DNA of 64,000 nucleotides from Aminomonas paucivorans DSM 12260 (GTDB taxonomy: Bacteria > Synergistota > Synergistia > Synergistales > Synergistaceae): the NCBI RefSeq assembly GCF_000165795.1, contig NZ_CM001022.1, positions 1,769,812-1,833,811 on the forward strand. Direction: 5' to 3'. A program made the translations under genes and the position numbers. The notes beneath the pieces were generated by a model. That model searched no databases. It saw only the letters and a program-made list of their open reading frames with translations, and was not told the DNA's origin. Below are positions 8,501 to 15,986 of this stretch, piece after piece (positions within the stretch are counted from its first letter, which is position 1; every line of letters begins with the position of its first letter).

Positions 8501-9004
8501 GGTGCGTCTCTTCCGGTACACGTCGATGCCGAAGAGGGTCTCCAGCTGGAGACGGCGGGCGGAAGGACGCTGCTGGATCACCTCCGCCACCTCGCCCTGC
8601 CCGATGAAGGCGAACCGGTCCCCCTCCAGGCGAAACTGGCGCTTCGTCTCCTCCAGCTCCTGGAGGGTCCGGCGCTCCCCGTCCACCAGGGCCTGGGTGG
8701 AGCCGTCCGCCAGGACCCGGCGGCGCAGGGTGCAGACCCGCAGATCCTCCCGAAGCTGGAGGGTCACCTCCGCCTCCTTCGCTCCGGGCAGGCTGGGGGA
8801 TCCCTGAAAGAGCAGGTCGCTCTGCCGGGCAATGCGCAGCCGCCCCGGGTGGCTGTCCCCCAGGGTCCAGCGGAGGGCATCCAGCAGGTTGCTCTTGCCG
8901 CTGCCGTTGGGCCCCACCACCGCCACGAAGCCGGAGCCCAGGGCCAAATCGTGGCTCCCCCCGAAGCTCTTAAACCCTCGGAGATGCAGCCGCGCGATGT
9001 ACAA
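5576..9004 (-). CDS. smc: Chromosome segregation protein SMC
   Basis: The 1142-residue structural-maintenance-of-chromosomes ATPase has an N-terminal GFKSFGG and Walker A GPNGSGKS by residue 38. Long coiled coils (very Glu/Arg rich) span about 170-480 and 650-970, separated by a hinge around 480-640. The C-terminal head has the signature LSGGEQSLSAIALLFASM and Walker B/D-loop AVLDEVDAALDEVN. It compacts and helps segregate the nucleoid with ScpA/ScpB, which are not in this window. The start is TTG: GGGAGGAA lies 8 bases upstream, and the MYIARLHLRGFKSF reading matches other SMC N-termini. It overlaps rng by 35 bases. Confidence 0.95.
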   Translation of the reverse strand: MYIARLHLRGFKSFGGSHDLALGSGFVAVVGPNGSGKSNLLDALRWTLGDSHPGRLRIARQSDLLFQGSPSLPGAKEAEVTLQLREDLRVCTLRRRVLADGSTQALVDGERRTLQELEETKRQFRLEGDRFAFIGQGEVAEVIQQRPSARRLQLETLFGIDVYRKRRTDAADRLARGQEEYQRLRAFSAELAARREEIAPEVARATRARELLDRLEELRRRYYWVRRRHLEETLEERAAALELLGGLRESRSFWRRAWSLKAAYLEGEWNQATASREEETRQRETLRRFFEEQGRRAYSLGTSLAEGARGEEELRGEERSLEQQDRRQAAESEAHREVCSSLEGEWQEVLAQREELKTRHEEIRSRARADREIREELLRRRGALEAEKASAGAYLSTLGQRWLEGRKDLERLGHLLEEVGAERDRAAQGREGALARVETASSRHAEAYARCQESAAEIQRLRRETASLRSKTEEWSEVLELQVLPRPVQHVVSAARLGKLDASPVVVLDAFRCPPECAEAVEAFLGGRQFWMLVKTLEESGRCIDLLKGHQAGRGTFLPLERTRPRHPDRAGAASASGAVGFALDLVEIQDQWRPALEHLMGDLLVVRTYRDGQSVARSAFRGPVATLEGDVFQPTGAVSGGKNASRHRALELKAQIEEGQARVGEMESRIASLEAALLDQEETEREAASGREKALGALKEAEAILEEASRRLGALEEERSRSLQLGEDLRRLLKEQGRKRLETLREARDLEERLPSGEGAEEESALEAEWERCRSRVELLEERLKGARFLLERMEEERRRLVGRREQIRGLLEERKVRRGEALEELRHLGQRWLEAHRRREDLARQGEEGAERLRSLQVRLEVARRRQKGAEGASVALEARLGEAMQERSALDRELTELVATWEDQYPYPGVEPGTEEDPAAPDPEELRRKVRELDRAVKDLGPVDLGALSEDRSLQDRLAFLGEQLDDVRGSMGELEKLIADADRQAQTVFSKALGEIDRRFDHLFQRLFGGGEAHLVLLEAANPWEAGVEVVARPPGKRPQGISQLSGGEQSLSAIALLFASMEVAGCPLAVLDEVDAALDEVNLRRFADLAREYAQSRQILAMTHRRVTMERADLLYGVTLSEPGLSQVVGVRLEDWA

Positions 9005-10478
9005 CCGCCCGTTCCTCCCGCCGCTCCAGCAGATCCACCCGATGCTCCATCTGAGCCAGGGAGCCCTGGGAATCCAGGCGGTACCGGGCCCAGGAAAACT
9101 CCGGCACCTCCCGAAGGAAGAGGGTCCGCCCGAACTCCTCCTGCCAGGCCTTGAGGTAGGTCTCCCCCACGTACCGGGCCACCGCCGGGTAGGCCTCCAC
9201 CAAAAGGGCCTCGGATCGGGAGGACTGGCAGACCTTGCGCAGGAAGCGTTTGATCTGCATGGCCACGCTCTCCTCCTTCTCCACCCACCCCAGGCCGCCG
9301 CAGAAGGGACAGCCCCGGCTCACGAGGGAGCGCAGGTCCGGGCGGGCCCGTTTGCGGGTGATCTCCACCAGTCCCAGCCCCGTGACCCCGTAGACCCGGG
9401 CACGGTAACGGTCCTTGCGGAACAGCTCCTGAAGCCTCGCCACCAGGGCTCGACGGTCCTCGTCGGTCTCCATGTCGATGAAGTCGATGACCACGATCCC
9501 CCCCAGGGCCCGCAGACGCAGTTGCCGGGCCACCTCGTCCGCCGCCTCCAGGTTGGTGGCCAGCACGGTGTGCCGCAGGTCCGTGGAGCCGGTGAACTTG
9601 CCCGTGTTCACGTCGATCACCGTGAGGGCCTCGGTCTGGTCGATCACCAGGTAGGCCCCGGAGTGAAGCCAAACCTTCCGGTCCAGAAGCCCCTCGATCT
9701 CCTTCTCGATGCCGTAGATCTCGAAGAGGGGGGTGTTGCCCCGGTAGTAGTTCACCTCCGGGGGTTCGCCGTCGCGGAAGTGCTTCAGCCACTCCTCCAC
9801 CCGGTCCCGCTCCTCCTCGTTGTCCACCACGATCTCCGTCACGTCCCCGTCCAGCTCGTCCCGAAGCACCCGCTCCAGGAGGCCCAGGTCCCGGTAAAGC
9901 AGGCAGGGAGCGGCGTTGCGCCGGCCGTTCTCCTCCACCTCCTGCCACTGCTCCAGGAGCTCCTCCACGTCCCGCATCAGGTTCTCCTCGTCGCACCCCT
10001 CCGCCACGGTGCGCACGATGAGGCCGTATCCCTGGGGCCGACAGGACCGGGCCAGGCCGCGCAGCCGGGCGCGCTCGTCCTCGTCGGCGATGCGCTTGGA
10101 GACCCCCGTCTCGTGCCCCCCCGGAACCAGCACCAGATAGCGCCCCGCCAGGGAGACCCGGGGGGTCACCCGAGCGCCCTTGCCCTTCCGGGCGGATTTC
10201 ACCACCTGGACGATCATCTCCGCGTTGGGCTTCACGTTTCGGTCCGGCACGTCGTCCAGGTAGAGGAACCCGTTGCGCCCGTCCCCCAGGTTCACGAAGG
10301 CGGCGTGCATCCCCGGAAGCACGCTGTCCACCCGGGCCTTGTAGATCTCCCCGGTGCGCTGACGCTCCCACATCCTCTCCAAGTAGAGGTCGTACAGCCG
10401 CCCCCGCTCGTCCAGGATGGCCACCCGCATCTCCTCGGAGTCCACGGTGTTGGCCACGATCTTCTTGCCCTTCGTCAC
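8970..10478 (-). CDS. rng: Ribonuclease G (RNase E/G family)
   Basis: This 502-residue endoribonuclease of the E/G family matures rRNA and helps turn over mRNA. An S1-like domain lies at about 35-120 (GEIYKARVDSVLPGMHAAFV). The catalytic core includes VIDVNTGKFTGS and VVIDFIDMETDEDRR, the metal-binding aspartates of RNase E/G. A zinc-link CPFCGG sits near 405. It lacks the long C-terminal scaffold of RNase E, so RNase G is the better name. The GTG start at 10478 follows AGGAGG and overlaps the previous stop as GTGA. Confidence 0.93.
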   Translation of the reverse strand: MTKGKKIVANTVDSEEMRVAILDERGRLYDLYLERMWERQRTGEIYKARVDSVLPGMHAAFVNLGDGRNGFLYLDDVPDRNVKPNAEMIVQVVKSARKGKGARVTPRVSLAGRYLVLVPGGHETGVSKRIADEDERARLRGLARSCRPQGYGLIVRTVAEGCDEENLMRDVEELLEQWQEVEENGRRNAAPCLLYRDLGLLERVLRDELDGDVTEIVVDNEEERDRVEEWLKHFRDGEPPEVNYYRGNTPLFEIYGIEKEIEGLLDRKVWLHSGAYLVIDQTEALTVIDVNTGKFTGSTDLRHTVLATNLEAADEVARQLRLRALGGIVVIDFIDMETDEDRRALVARLQELFRKDRYRARVYGVTGLGLVEITRKRARPDLRSLVSRGCPFCGGLGWVEKEESVAMQIKRFLRKVCQSSRSEALLVEAYPAVARYVGETYLKAWQEEFGRTLFLREVPEFSWARYRLDSQGSLAQMEHRVDLLERREERAVVHRAAASPRV

Positions 10479-11191
10479 AGAACCGCCTCCTCCGACGGAT
10501 CCGGGGTACCCGGTCTCATCAGCTCCAGGACCTCTTCCGTCTCGTCGTTCCACCCTCCCAGACGTTCCCGAACCACCAGGAGGTCTCCCCAACCCGAGAT
10601 CCTCCCCGCCGCCGCAAGCCATCGGACCAGGTGGGAGGCCCCGTACCGGTCCGGATCCAGCAGGACCAGGCTCAGCCCGTCCCCCTCCGGGCGGACCCGC
10701 CTCACGCAGGGCGCCGCGGCCTCGCAGGTTCGGAGATCCTCCGCCGCCCCTTCCCGATCCACGGGTCCGTGGAAGAACAGCCGATAGGCCCCTGCCTTGC
10801 AGAGGGAAGCCAGGGAAGAACCCTGGACCTCCTCCGCCCCCAACAGGGAGAACCCGGGGGGCAACACCGCCCCGAAGCGTCCCGCTGCCCGAGGCTCCCA
10901 ATCGTCGAACCAAACCTCCAGGGGCTCCCCACACCCCACCACCCCCACGGGCAGAGGGGGACCCAGGCTCACCTTGGGGTGGGGGGAGAAACCCTGGGTG
11001 AGGCTCACCGAGAGCCCCGCCCTCCGGGCGGCCCGCCCGAAGAGCACCGGAAGATCCGCATGGGAAAGGAAACAGGCGGCTCCCCGCTTGGCGTAGAGGA
11101 ATCGGACCCGAGGGTTGACCGGGGCCGGAGTAGGGCGCGGGGAGACCCCCTCGATGCCCTCCCGAAGGACCTCTTTCTCTTCCTGGGACAT
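10475..11191 (-). CDS. Radical-SAM-linked DUF2344 protein
   Basis: The 238-residue protein begins its conserved domain at RVRFLYAKRGAACFLSHADL, followed by SVSLTQGFSPHPKVSLGPPL and PVGVVGCGEPLEVWF. This is the family that follows a dedicated radical SAM protein, often in the same operon or fused to it, and is frequently found beside RNase G. The biochemical role is not established. Here it sits between its radical SAM partner (TGATG coupling) and rng (GTGA coupling), which suggests a job tied to RNA or translation. The last ~40 residues are poorly conserved in appearance. Confidence 0.85.
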   Translation of the reverse strand: MSQEEKEVLREGIEGVSPRPTPAPVNPRVRFLYAKRGAACFLSHADLPVLFGRAARRAGLSVSLTQGFSPHPKVSLGPPLPVGVVGCGEPLEVWFDDWEPRAAGRFGAVLPPGFSLLGAEEVQGSSLASLCKAGAYRLFFHGPVDREGAAEDLRTCEAAAPCVRRVRPEGDGLSLVLLDPDRYGASHLVRWLAAAGRISGWGDLLVVRERLGGWNDETEEVLELMRPGTPDPSEEAVL

Positions 11192-13002
11192 CACCCCTTC
11201 CCCCCCTTCCCGGCGAGCTGCCCCCTCCGGGGGCACTCCTCCACGGCGAAACCGCAGGCATGACAGGCGCCGACCCGGCAGTCCCCCGTAAGCTCCCCTG
11301 AAAGGGCTCGGGCCCGTTCCCGGAGCAGGAACTCCTGGGTCACCCCCGCGTCCAGGTGCGCCCAGGGCAGGGGCACGTCCAGGGGCCGGGGACGGGCTAC
11401 GTACGCCTCCGGGTCCACCCCGCACCGCTCGAAGGCCTCCAGCCACCGTCCCAGGTCGAAGGTCTCCGTCCACCCGTCGAACCGGGCTCCCTGCCTCCAT
11501 GCCTCTTCCAGCACCGGAGCCAGAGCCCGGTCTCCCCGGGAGAAGACCCCCTCCAGGAAGGTCTGGTCCGGATCGTGGTAGGACAGACGGATCTTGGAGT
11601 CCTTGATGAGCCGGGACTTGACCCACCGGCCCCGCTCCCGGAGGGCCTCCCGGGTGGCCTGAGCCTCCCACTGAAAGGGGGTATGGGCCTTGGGGACAAA
11701 GCCAGCCAGGGAGATCGCCACCTCCCCCCGCCGTTTGTGGGCCCGAGCGGTCCGCACCGTCTCCTTGGCGATGCGGACGATTCCCTCCAGGTCCTCTTCC
11801 GTCTCCGTGGGGAGGCCCATCATGAAGTACAGCTTCACCCGATCCCACCCGTGGGCAAAGGTGGCCTCCAGGGAGGCCCGGATGTCCTCCTCCGTGACCC
11901 CCTTGTTGATCACGTCCCGAAGCCGCTGGGTCCCCGCCTCGGGGGCAAAGGTGAGCCCCCCCTTGCGAAGGGTCTCCAGCTTCGCCGCCAACTCCACGGA
12001 GAAGGCGTCCATGCGCAGGCTGGGCAGGCTCAACTTGATGGATCGGGGGCGAAGGATCTCGTCCAGCCGGACCAGCGCCTCCTCCAGTCCCGACCAATCG
12101 CAGGTGGCCAGGGAGAGGAAGCCCACCTCCTCCCATCCGGTGAAGTCCAGCAGCCGCTTCACCTGGTCGCACACCGAAGCGGCGCTCCGCTCCCGTACGG
12201 GGCGGTCGATCATCCCCGCCTGGCAGAACCGGCACCCCCGAGTGCAGCCCCGGAACACCTGCACCGCCACCCGATCATGCACGATGGCGGTGGAGGGGAC
12301 CAGCATCCGATCCTGAAGGAAACCCTCGTCCAGGTCCGCCAGGACCTGACGACGCACCGGGGTTCGGGGGATCCCCAGGGCCGGAACGTAGACCCCCGGA
12401 AGCTCCGCCAGGGCGCGCAGGCGCTCCTCCCGGGGACACCCCTTCAGACCAGAGAGGGTCCGCACCAGGGAGGGCCACAGCACCTCCCCGTCCCCCAGGA
12501 GGAAGGCATCCACGAAGGGTGCCAGGGGTTCCGCCACAAGGGCGCCGGGGCCTCCCGCCACCACCAGGGCATGGGCCTCCGTCCGGTCCTCCGCGTGCAG
12601 GGGCACCCCCCCCAGGTCCAGCATGGTGAGCAGGTTCGTGTAGGAGAGCTCGTACTGGAGGGTGAAGGCCAGGACATCGAAGGCCCCCAGGGGGCGATCC
12701 GTCTCCAGGGTCCCCAGGACCTTGCCCCGGCTCCGAAGCTCCGCCTCCATGTCCGGCCAGGGACAGTAGGCCCGTTCCGGGTCCGCCTGGGGCAGGCTCT
12801 TCAGGAGGGCGTGGAAGATCTGAAACCCCAGGTAGCTCATCCCCACCTCGTACACATCCGGGAAGGCAAGGCAGACCCGCACCAGCCCCGGGGCATCGGG
12901 CTTCGGAGGGGTCAAGCCCCACTCCGCCCCCACATAGCGCGAAGGACGCTTCACCGATGCCCACAGGGGCCAGCGAGGGTCCTTCCTCTCAACGCAATCC
13001 AT
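11191..13002 (-). CDS. Radical SAM protein with B12-binding-like N-terminal domain
   Basis: The 603-residue protein has an N-terminal half resembling a cobalamin-binding-type fold (FPDVYEVGMSYLGFQIFHAL, later LVVAGGPGALVAEPLAPFVD). A radical SAM core follows with CTRGCRFCQAG near residue 260, giving the CX3CX2C iron-sulfur triad. MGLPTETEEDLEGIV is the usual strand after the SAM site. The C-terminus has a second Cys cluster (CRVGACHACGF, then EECPRR) that could hold another cluster or zinc. The start is placed at 13002, after GGAGGAGAAAAC, rather than at an upstream alternative. The substrate is unknown. It is the standard partner of the DUF2344 gene that follows. Confidence 0.85.
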   Translation of the reverse strand: MDCVERKDPRWPLWASVKRPSRYVGAEWGLTPPKPDAPGLVRVCLAFPDVYEVGMSYLGFQIFHALLKSLPQADPERAYCPWPDMEAELRSRGKVLGTLETDRPLGAFDVLAFTLQYELSYTNLLTMLDLGGVPLHAEDRTEAHALVVAGGPGALVAEPLAPFVDAFLLGDGEVLWPSLVRTLSGLKGCPREERLRALAELPGVYVPALGIPRTPVRRQVLADLDEGFLQDRMLVPSTAIVHDRVAVQVFRGCTRGCRFCQAGMIDRPVRERSAASVCDQVKRLLDFTGWEEVGFLSLATCDWSGLEEALVRLDEILRPRSIKLSLPSLRMDAFSVELAAKLETLRKGGLTFAPEAGTQRLRDVINKGVTEEDIRASLEATFAHGWDRVKLYFMMGLPTETEEDLEGIVRIAKETVRTARAHKRRGEVAISLAGFVPKAHTPFQWEAQATREALRERGRWVKSRLIKDSKIRLSYHDPDQTFLEGVFSRGDRALAPVLEEAWRQGARFDGWTETFDLGRWLEAFERCGVDPEAYVARPRPLDVPLPWAHLDAGVTQEFLLRERARALSGELTGDCRVGACHACGFAVEECPRRGQLAGKGGKG

Positions 13003-13083
13003 GTTTTCTCCTCCAAGACAAAACCGACCTCGGGACCCGCAAGGGTCCGGCCGGAACGGGGTATGGCGCAAGGGGTTCCTCGC

Positions 13084-14196
13084 TCAGTCGAAACGCTCTC
13101 GGGCCGTGGACACGGCGACGCTCTGCACCAGCCCCAGGGCCAGGGCTTCCGCCAGCAGGGAGCTGCCTCCGTAGCTGAACAGGGGCAGGGGCAACCCGGT
13201 GATGGGGGCCAACCCCATGCTCATAGCGATGCTCTCCATCACCTGAAACCAGAGCCAGGCGGAGAGGGTGGCCACCAGGATCTTGGCCCGAAGGTCCCGG
13301 CTTTGGAGAGCCACCTTGATCATGCGCCAGAAAAGCAGGGCGAACAGGCAGAGCACCAGGGAGCACCCCAAAAAACCAAACTCCTCCGCAAAGACGCTGA
13401 AGATGAAGTCCGTGTGGGGTTCGGGAAGAAAGTGCAGACGGCTCTGGGTCCCCGCCAGAAAGCCCTTCCCCACCAGCCCCCCGGAGCCCACGGCGATGCG
13501 GGACTGGATGACATTGTACCCGGCCCCCTGGGGGTCCAGGGTCGGGTCCAGGAAGACCAGCAGACGCATCTTCTGGTACGTCTTGAGGCCCTGCCAGGCA
13601 AAGGGAAAGGCCAACAGCCCCGCGCCTCCCAGACAGGCCAGATAGGAGGGCTTTGCCCCGGAGACCCACAGGGCGACCATGGTCATGGCCCCGTAGACCA
13701 GGGCGCTTCCCAGGTCCGGTTGAAGCAGCAGGAGGGACAGGGACACCCCCGCCACCCCCAGGGTCCCCAAGAAGGCTCGGGGGGTCTCGGGAGGGACGCG
13801 GCTGCAGTGTTTCGCCAGGACAAGCCCCAGGGCCACCTTGCCCAGTTCCGAGGGCTGAAGGCGGAAGGGCCCCAGGTGGAACCAGCTCTGAGCTCCCTTG
13901 GCGGCGTGCCCCAGAACCAGCAGGGCCACCAGCAACCCCAGAGCCCCCAGGTAGAGGGGAACGGCCTGCTTCAGGAAGTTCTGATACCCCACCTTGAGGA
14001 CCCCCAGGTAGGCCAGGGCTCCCAGAAGGCCCCACAACAGCTGTTTCATGGGGTACTCCGGGTGGTTTCTCCGGACCCCCAGGGAGGCGCTCACCAGGGC
14101 CACCAGGCCCAGGACGAACAACCCCAGGGTCAGGACCACTAGGGGGCGGTCCAGGTTCTTGCGGATCTCCGTCCAGGACGGAGAGAAATCAGCCAT
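13084..14196 (-). CDS. rodA: Rod-shape SEDS glycosyltransferase RodA
   Basis: This 370-residue polytopic membrane protein of the FtsW/RodA/SpoVE family polymerises peptidoglycan glycan strands along the cylinder with PBP2. About ten hydrophobic segments are visible. Family motifs include AQSWFHLGPFRLQPSELGK and the C-terminal LPLPLFSYGGSSLLAEAL. RodA rather than FtsW is chosen because the gene lies with mreBCD and mrdA. The ATG at 14196 overlaps the minE end by 8 bases. The upstream alternative start has no ribosome site and would lie deep inside minE. Confidence 0.93.
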   Translation of the reverse strand: MADFSPSWTEIRKNLDRPLVVLTLGLFVLGLVALVSASLGVRRNHPEYPMKQLLWGLLGALAYLGVLKVGYQNFLKQAVPLYLGALGLLVALLVLGHAAKGAQSWFHLGPFRLQPSELGKVALGLVLAKHCSRVPPETPRAFLGTLGVAGVSLSLLLLQPDLGSALVYGAMTMVALWVSGAKPSYLACLGGAGLLAFPFAWQGLKTYQKMRLLVFLDPTLDPQGAGYNVIQSRIAVGSGGLVGKGFLAGTQSRLHFLPEPHTDFIFSVFAEEFGFLGCSLVLCLFALLFWRMIKVALQSRDLRAKILVATLSAWLWFQVMESIAMSMGLAPITGLPLPLFSYGGSSLLAEALALGLVQSVAVSTARERFD

Positions 14197-14488
14197 GCTT
14201 CGGGTCCTTGGTTCCCTTCGGCGTTCCCGCCGCACCCCGTCTTCGGACGTTCTTCACCGGGATGTTCGCCACCAGGGCCACGGACCGGTCCTCCCTCTCC
14301 AAATCCAGCTCGATGCGGCTCTCGTCGATCTCCATGTAGTTGCGGATCACCGCAATGATATCCTGCCGCAGGTTCTCCATGGTCTCTCGGGAGATGTCGC
14401 TTCGGTCGTGGATCAGGACAAGCTGCAGCCGCTCCTTCGCGGTGTTTCCCGAAGGCTCCTTGCCAAGCAGACGACTCAGAAACCCCAT
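14189..14488 (-). CDS. minE: Cell-division topological specificity factor MinE
   Basis: The 99-residue protein starts with the amphipathic membrane-binding helix MGFLSRLLGKEPSGNTAKER. Next comes the anti-MinCD region LVLIHDRSDISRETMENLRQ and the dimer strand ELDLEREDRSVALVANIPV. These are the three signature parts of MinE, which drives MinD oscillation to place the septum. It is slightly longer than usual because of a Lys/Gly-rich tail. Position after minC-minD supports the call, and it overlaps rodA. Confidence 0.95.
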   Translation of the reverse strand: MGFLSRLLGKEPSGNTAKERLQLVLIHDRSDISRETMENLRQDIIAVIRNYMEIDESRIELDLEREDRSVALVANIPVKNVRRRGAAGTPKGTKDPKHG

Positions 14489-14499
14489 CGTCAACACCC

Positions 14500-15303
14500 C
14501 TAGAACCCGAAGATCTTGCAGACCTTGGAGAACAGGCCCTTCTGCTGGGCCGCGTCCAAGGAAAGCAGGGGGACGTCCTCCCCGTCCAGCCGGCGCGCCA
14601 CGTTGCAGAACGCCTGGGCGGCGGGGGACAGCTCCGCGAGGGTCAGGGGCTCTCCCCGGTTGCTGGAGGTGACCACCGTGTCGTCGTCCGGAACCACCCC
14701 GATCAGGTCCACCGCCAGGATGTCCAGCACGTCGGAGACGTCCATCATGTCCCCCTTTTTGACCATGTGGGGACGGATCCGGTTGATCACCAGGCGGATG
14801 GGGGCTTTGCCCATGGACTCCAGCAGACCGATGATGCGGTCCGCATCCCGCACCGCCGAGACCTCCGGAGTGGTGACCACCAGAGCCTCGTCCGCTCCCT
14901 CCGCGGCGTTGCGGAAACCCGCCTCGATGCCTGCGGGGCTGTCCACGAAGACGAAGTCGAAGTCCTCCCGCAGCTCGTCGCAGATGGCGGTCATCTGATC
15001 CGCCGTGATGGCGTCCTTGGTCCTGGTCTGGGCGGCGGGGATCATGAAGAGGTTCTCCACCCGCTTGTCCCGCACCAGGGCCTGGGCAAGCCGGCAGGAT
15101 CCCTCCGCCACGTCCACCAGGGTGTAGACGATGCGGTTCTCCAATCCCATCACCAGGTCCAGATTCCGCAAACCGATGTCCGCGTCGATGGCCACCACCT
15201 TGCGGCCGCTCTTGGCCAACGCCACCGCCAGGTTCGCGGTGGTGGTGGTCTTGCCCACGCCTCCCTTGCCGGAGGTCACCACGATCACCCGTGCACCCAA
15301 CAC
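14500..15303 (-). CDS. minD: Septum-site ATPase MinD
   Basis: The 267-residue ParA/MinD-type ATPase has a deviant Walker A GKGGVGKTTTTANLAVAL near the N-terminus. Switch motifs follow (VDADIGLRNLDLVMGLENR with the leading residue Ile-Asp, and DFVFVDSPAGIEAGF). The C-terminal end KGLFSKVCKIFGF is the amphipathic helix that anchors MinD to the membrane. The start is GTG at 15303, preceded by AGGAGGGATT. The next gene is minE and the previous one minC, 8 bases away. It recruits MinC to the poles to block misplaced Z rings. Confidence 0.96.
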   Translation of the reverse strand: MLGARVIVVTSGKGGVGKTTTTANLAVALAKSGRKVVAIDADIGLRNLDLVMGLENRIVYTLVDVAEGSCRLAQALVRDKRVENLFMIPAAQTRTKDAITADQMTAICDELREDFDFVFVDSPAGIEAGFRNAAEGADEALVVTTPEVSAVRDADRIIGLLESMGKAPIRLVINRIRPHMVKKGDMMDVSDVLDILAVDLIGVVPDDDTVVTSSNRGEPLTLAELSPAAQAFCNVARRLDGEDVPLLSLDAAQQKGLFSKVCKIFGF

Positions 15304-15311
15304 AATCCCTC

Positions 15312-15986
15312 CTAACGCTCTCGTCGAAGGTCCCCGTCGGTGCCGGGCCAATCCCCCACCACCACCGAGTCCTCCTCCACCGAGACAAGCACCGAATGGC
15401 CCCACCAGGGAGCCCCGCGATCCATGGAGCCCACCCGGCAGCCGATGCGCACCTGGGTGGCCTCGAACACCCGCACGGAGACCGTAGCCTCGTCGTCCCC
15501 CTCCATGCCCGCATGCACCAGGCCCTGAAGGCGGCCCAGCACCACCACGTGCCCCAGGGCGAAGACCTCCGCCCCGTCGTTGACGTGGCCGCAGACCACC
15601 ACGTCCCCCCGATGCTCCACCCGCTGTCCGGAACGCAGGGACCGGCGCAGACACAGGGCAGGCTGAAGTCCCTGCCCCTTTCGGACCGAGGAGACGGGTT
15701 CCCCCACGGGCAGCCCCGCCGCCTTGAACCGTTCCAGGGTCGCCCCGTCCAGGCTCTTCCAGGACAGGACCGTCATGCCCCCGGGCCAGACGAACCCCTC
15801 CAGGATGCGCTGCAACAGCCCACCCGAGAGGTTGCGTCCCTGAAAGTCCAGCACCACCTTGGCGCCGGAGAGCATGTGAGCCCCTTCCGCCAGGACGCGG
15901 GAAAGCTCCCCGGGCAGGTCCGCCTCCGGGATGGTCTCGGGGACGACGCACCGAAGGGCCTCGGCGGTTCCCTTGAGTTGGATCAT
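15312..15986 (-). CDS. minC: Septum-site inhibitor MinC
   Basis: The 224-residue protein has an N-terminal FtsZ-inhibiting domain and a C-terminal beta-helix. The latter shows SLRSGQRVEHRGDVVVCGHV, NDGAEVFALGHVVVLGRLQG and HAGMEGDDEATV, the typical MinC C-terminal repeat that binds MinD. The start ATG at 15986 follows AAGGAGG and overlaps the mrdA stop as ATGA. It blocks FtsZ assembly away from midcell in concert with MinD and MinE. Confidence 0.94.
   Translation of the reverse strand: MIQLKGTAEALRCVVPETIPEADLPGELSRVLAEGAHMLSGAKVVLDFQGRNLSGGLLQRILEGFVWPGGMTVLSWKSLDGATLERFKAAGLPVGEPVSSVRKGQGLQPALCLRRSLRSGQRVEHRGDVVVCGHVNDGAEVFALGHVVVLGRLQGLVHAGMEGDDEATVSVRVFEATQVRIGCRVGSMDRGAPWWGHSVLVSVEEDSVVVGDWPGTDGDLRRER

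Noticed and set aside
5678-9154. A 1158-codon plus-strand frame opposite smc
   Set aside because: Leucine/proline/glutamine-rich shadow of the smc coiled-coil codons, with no recognisable domain.
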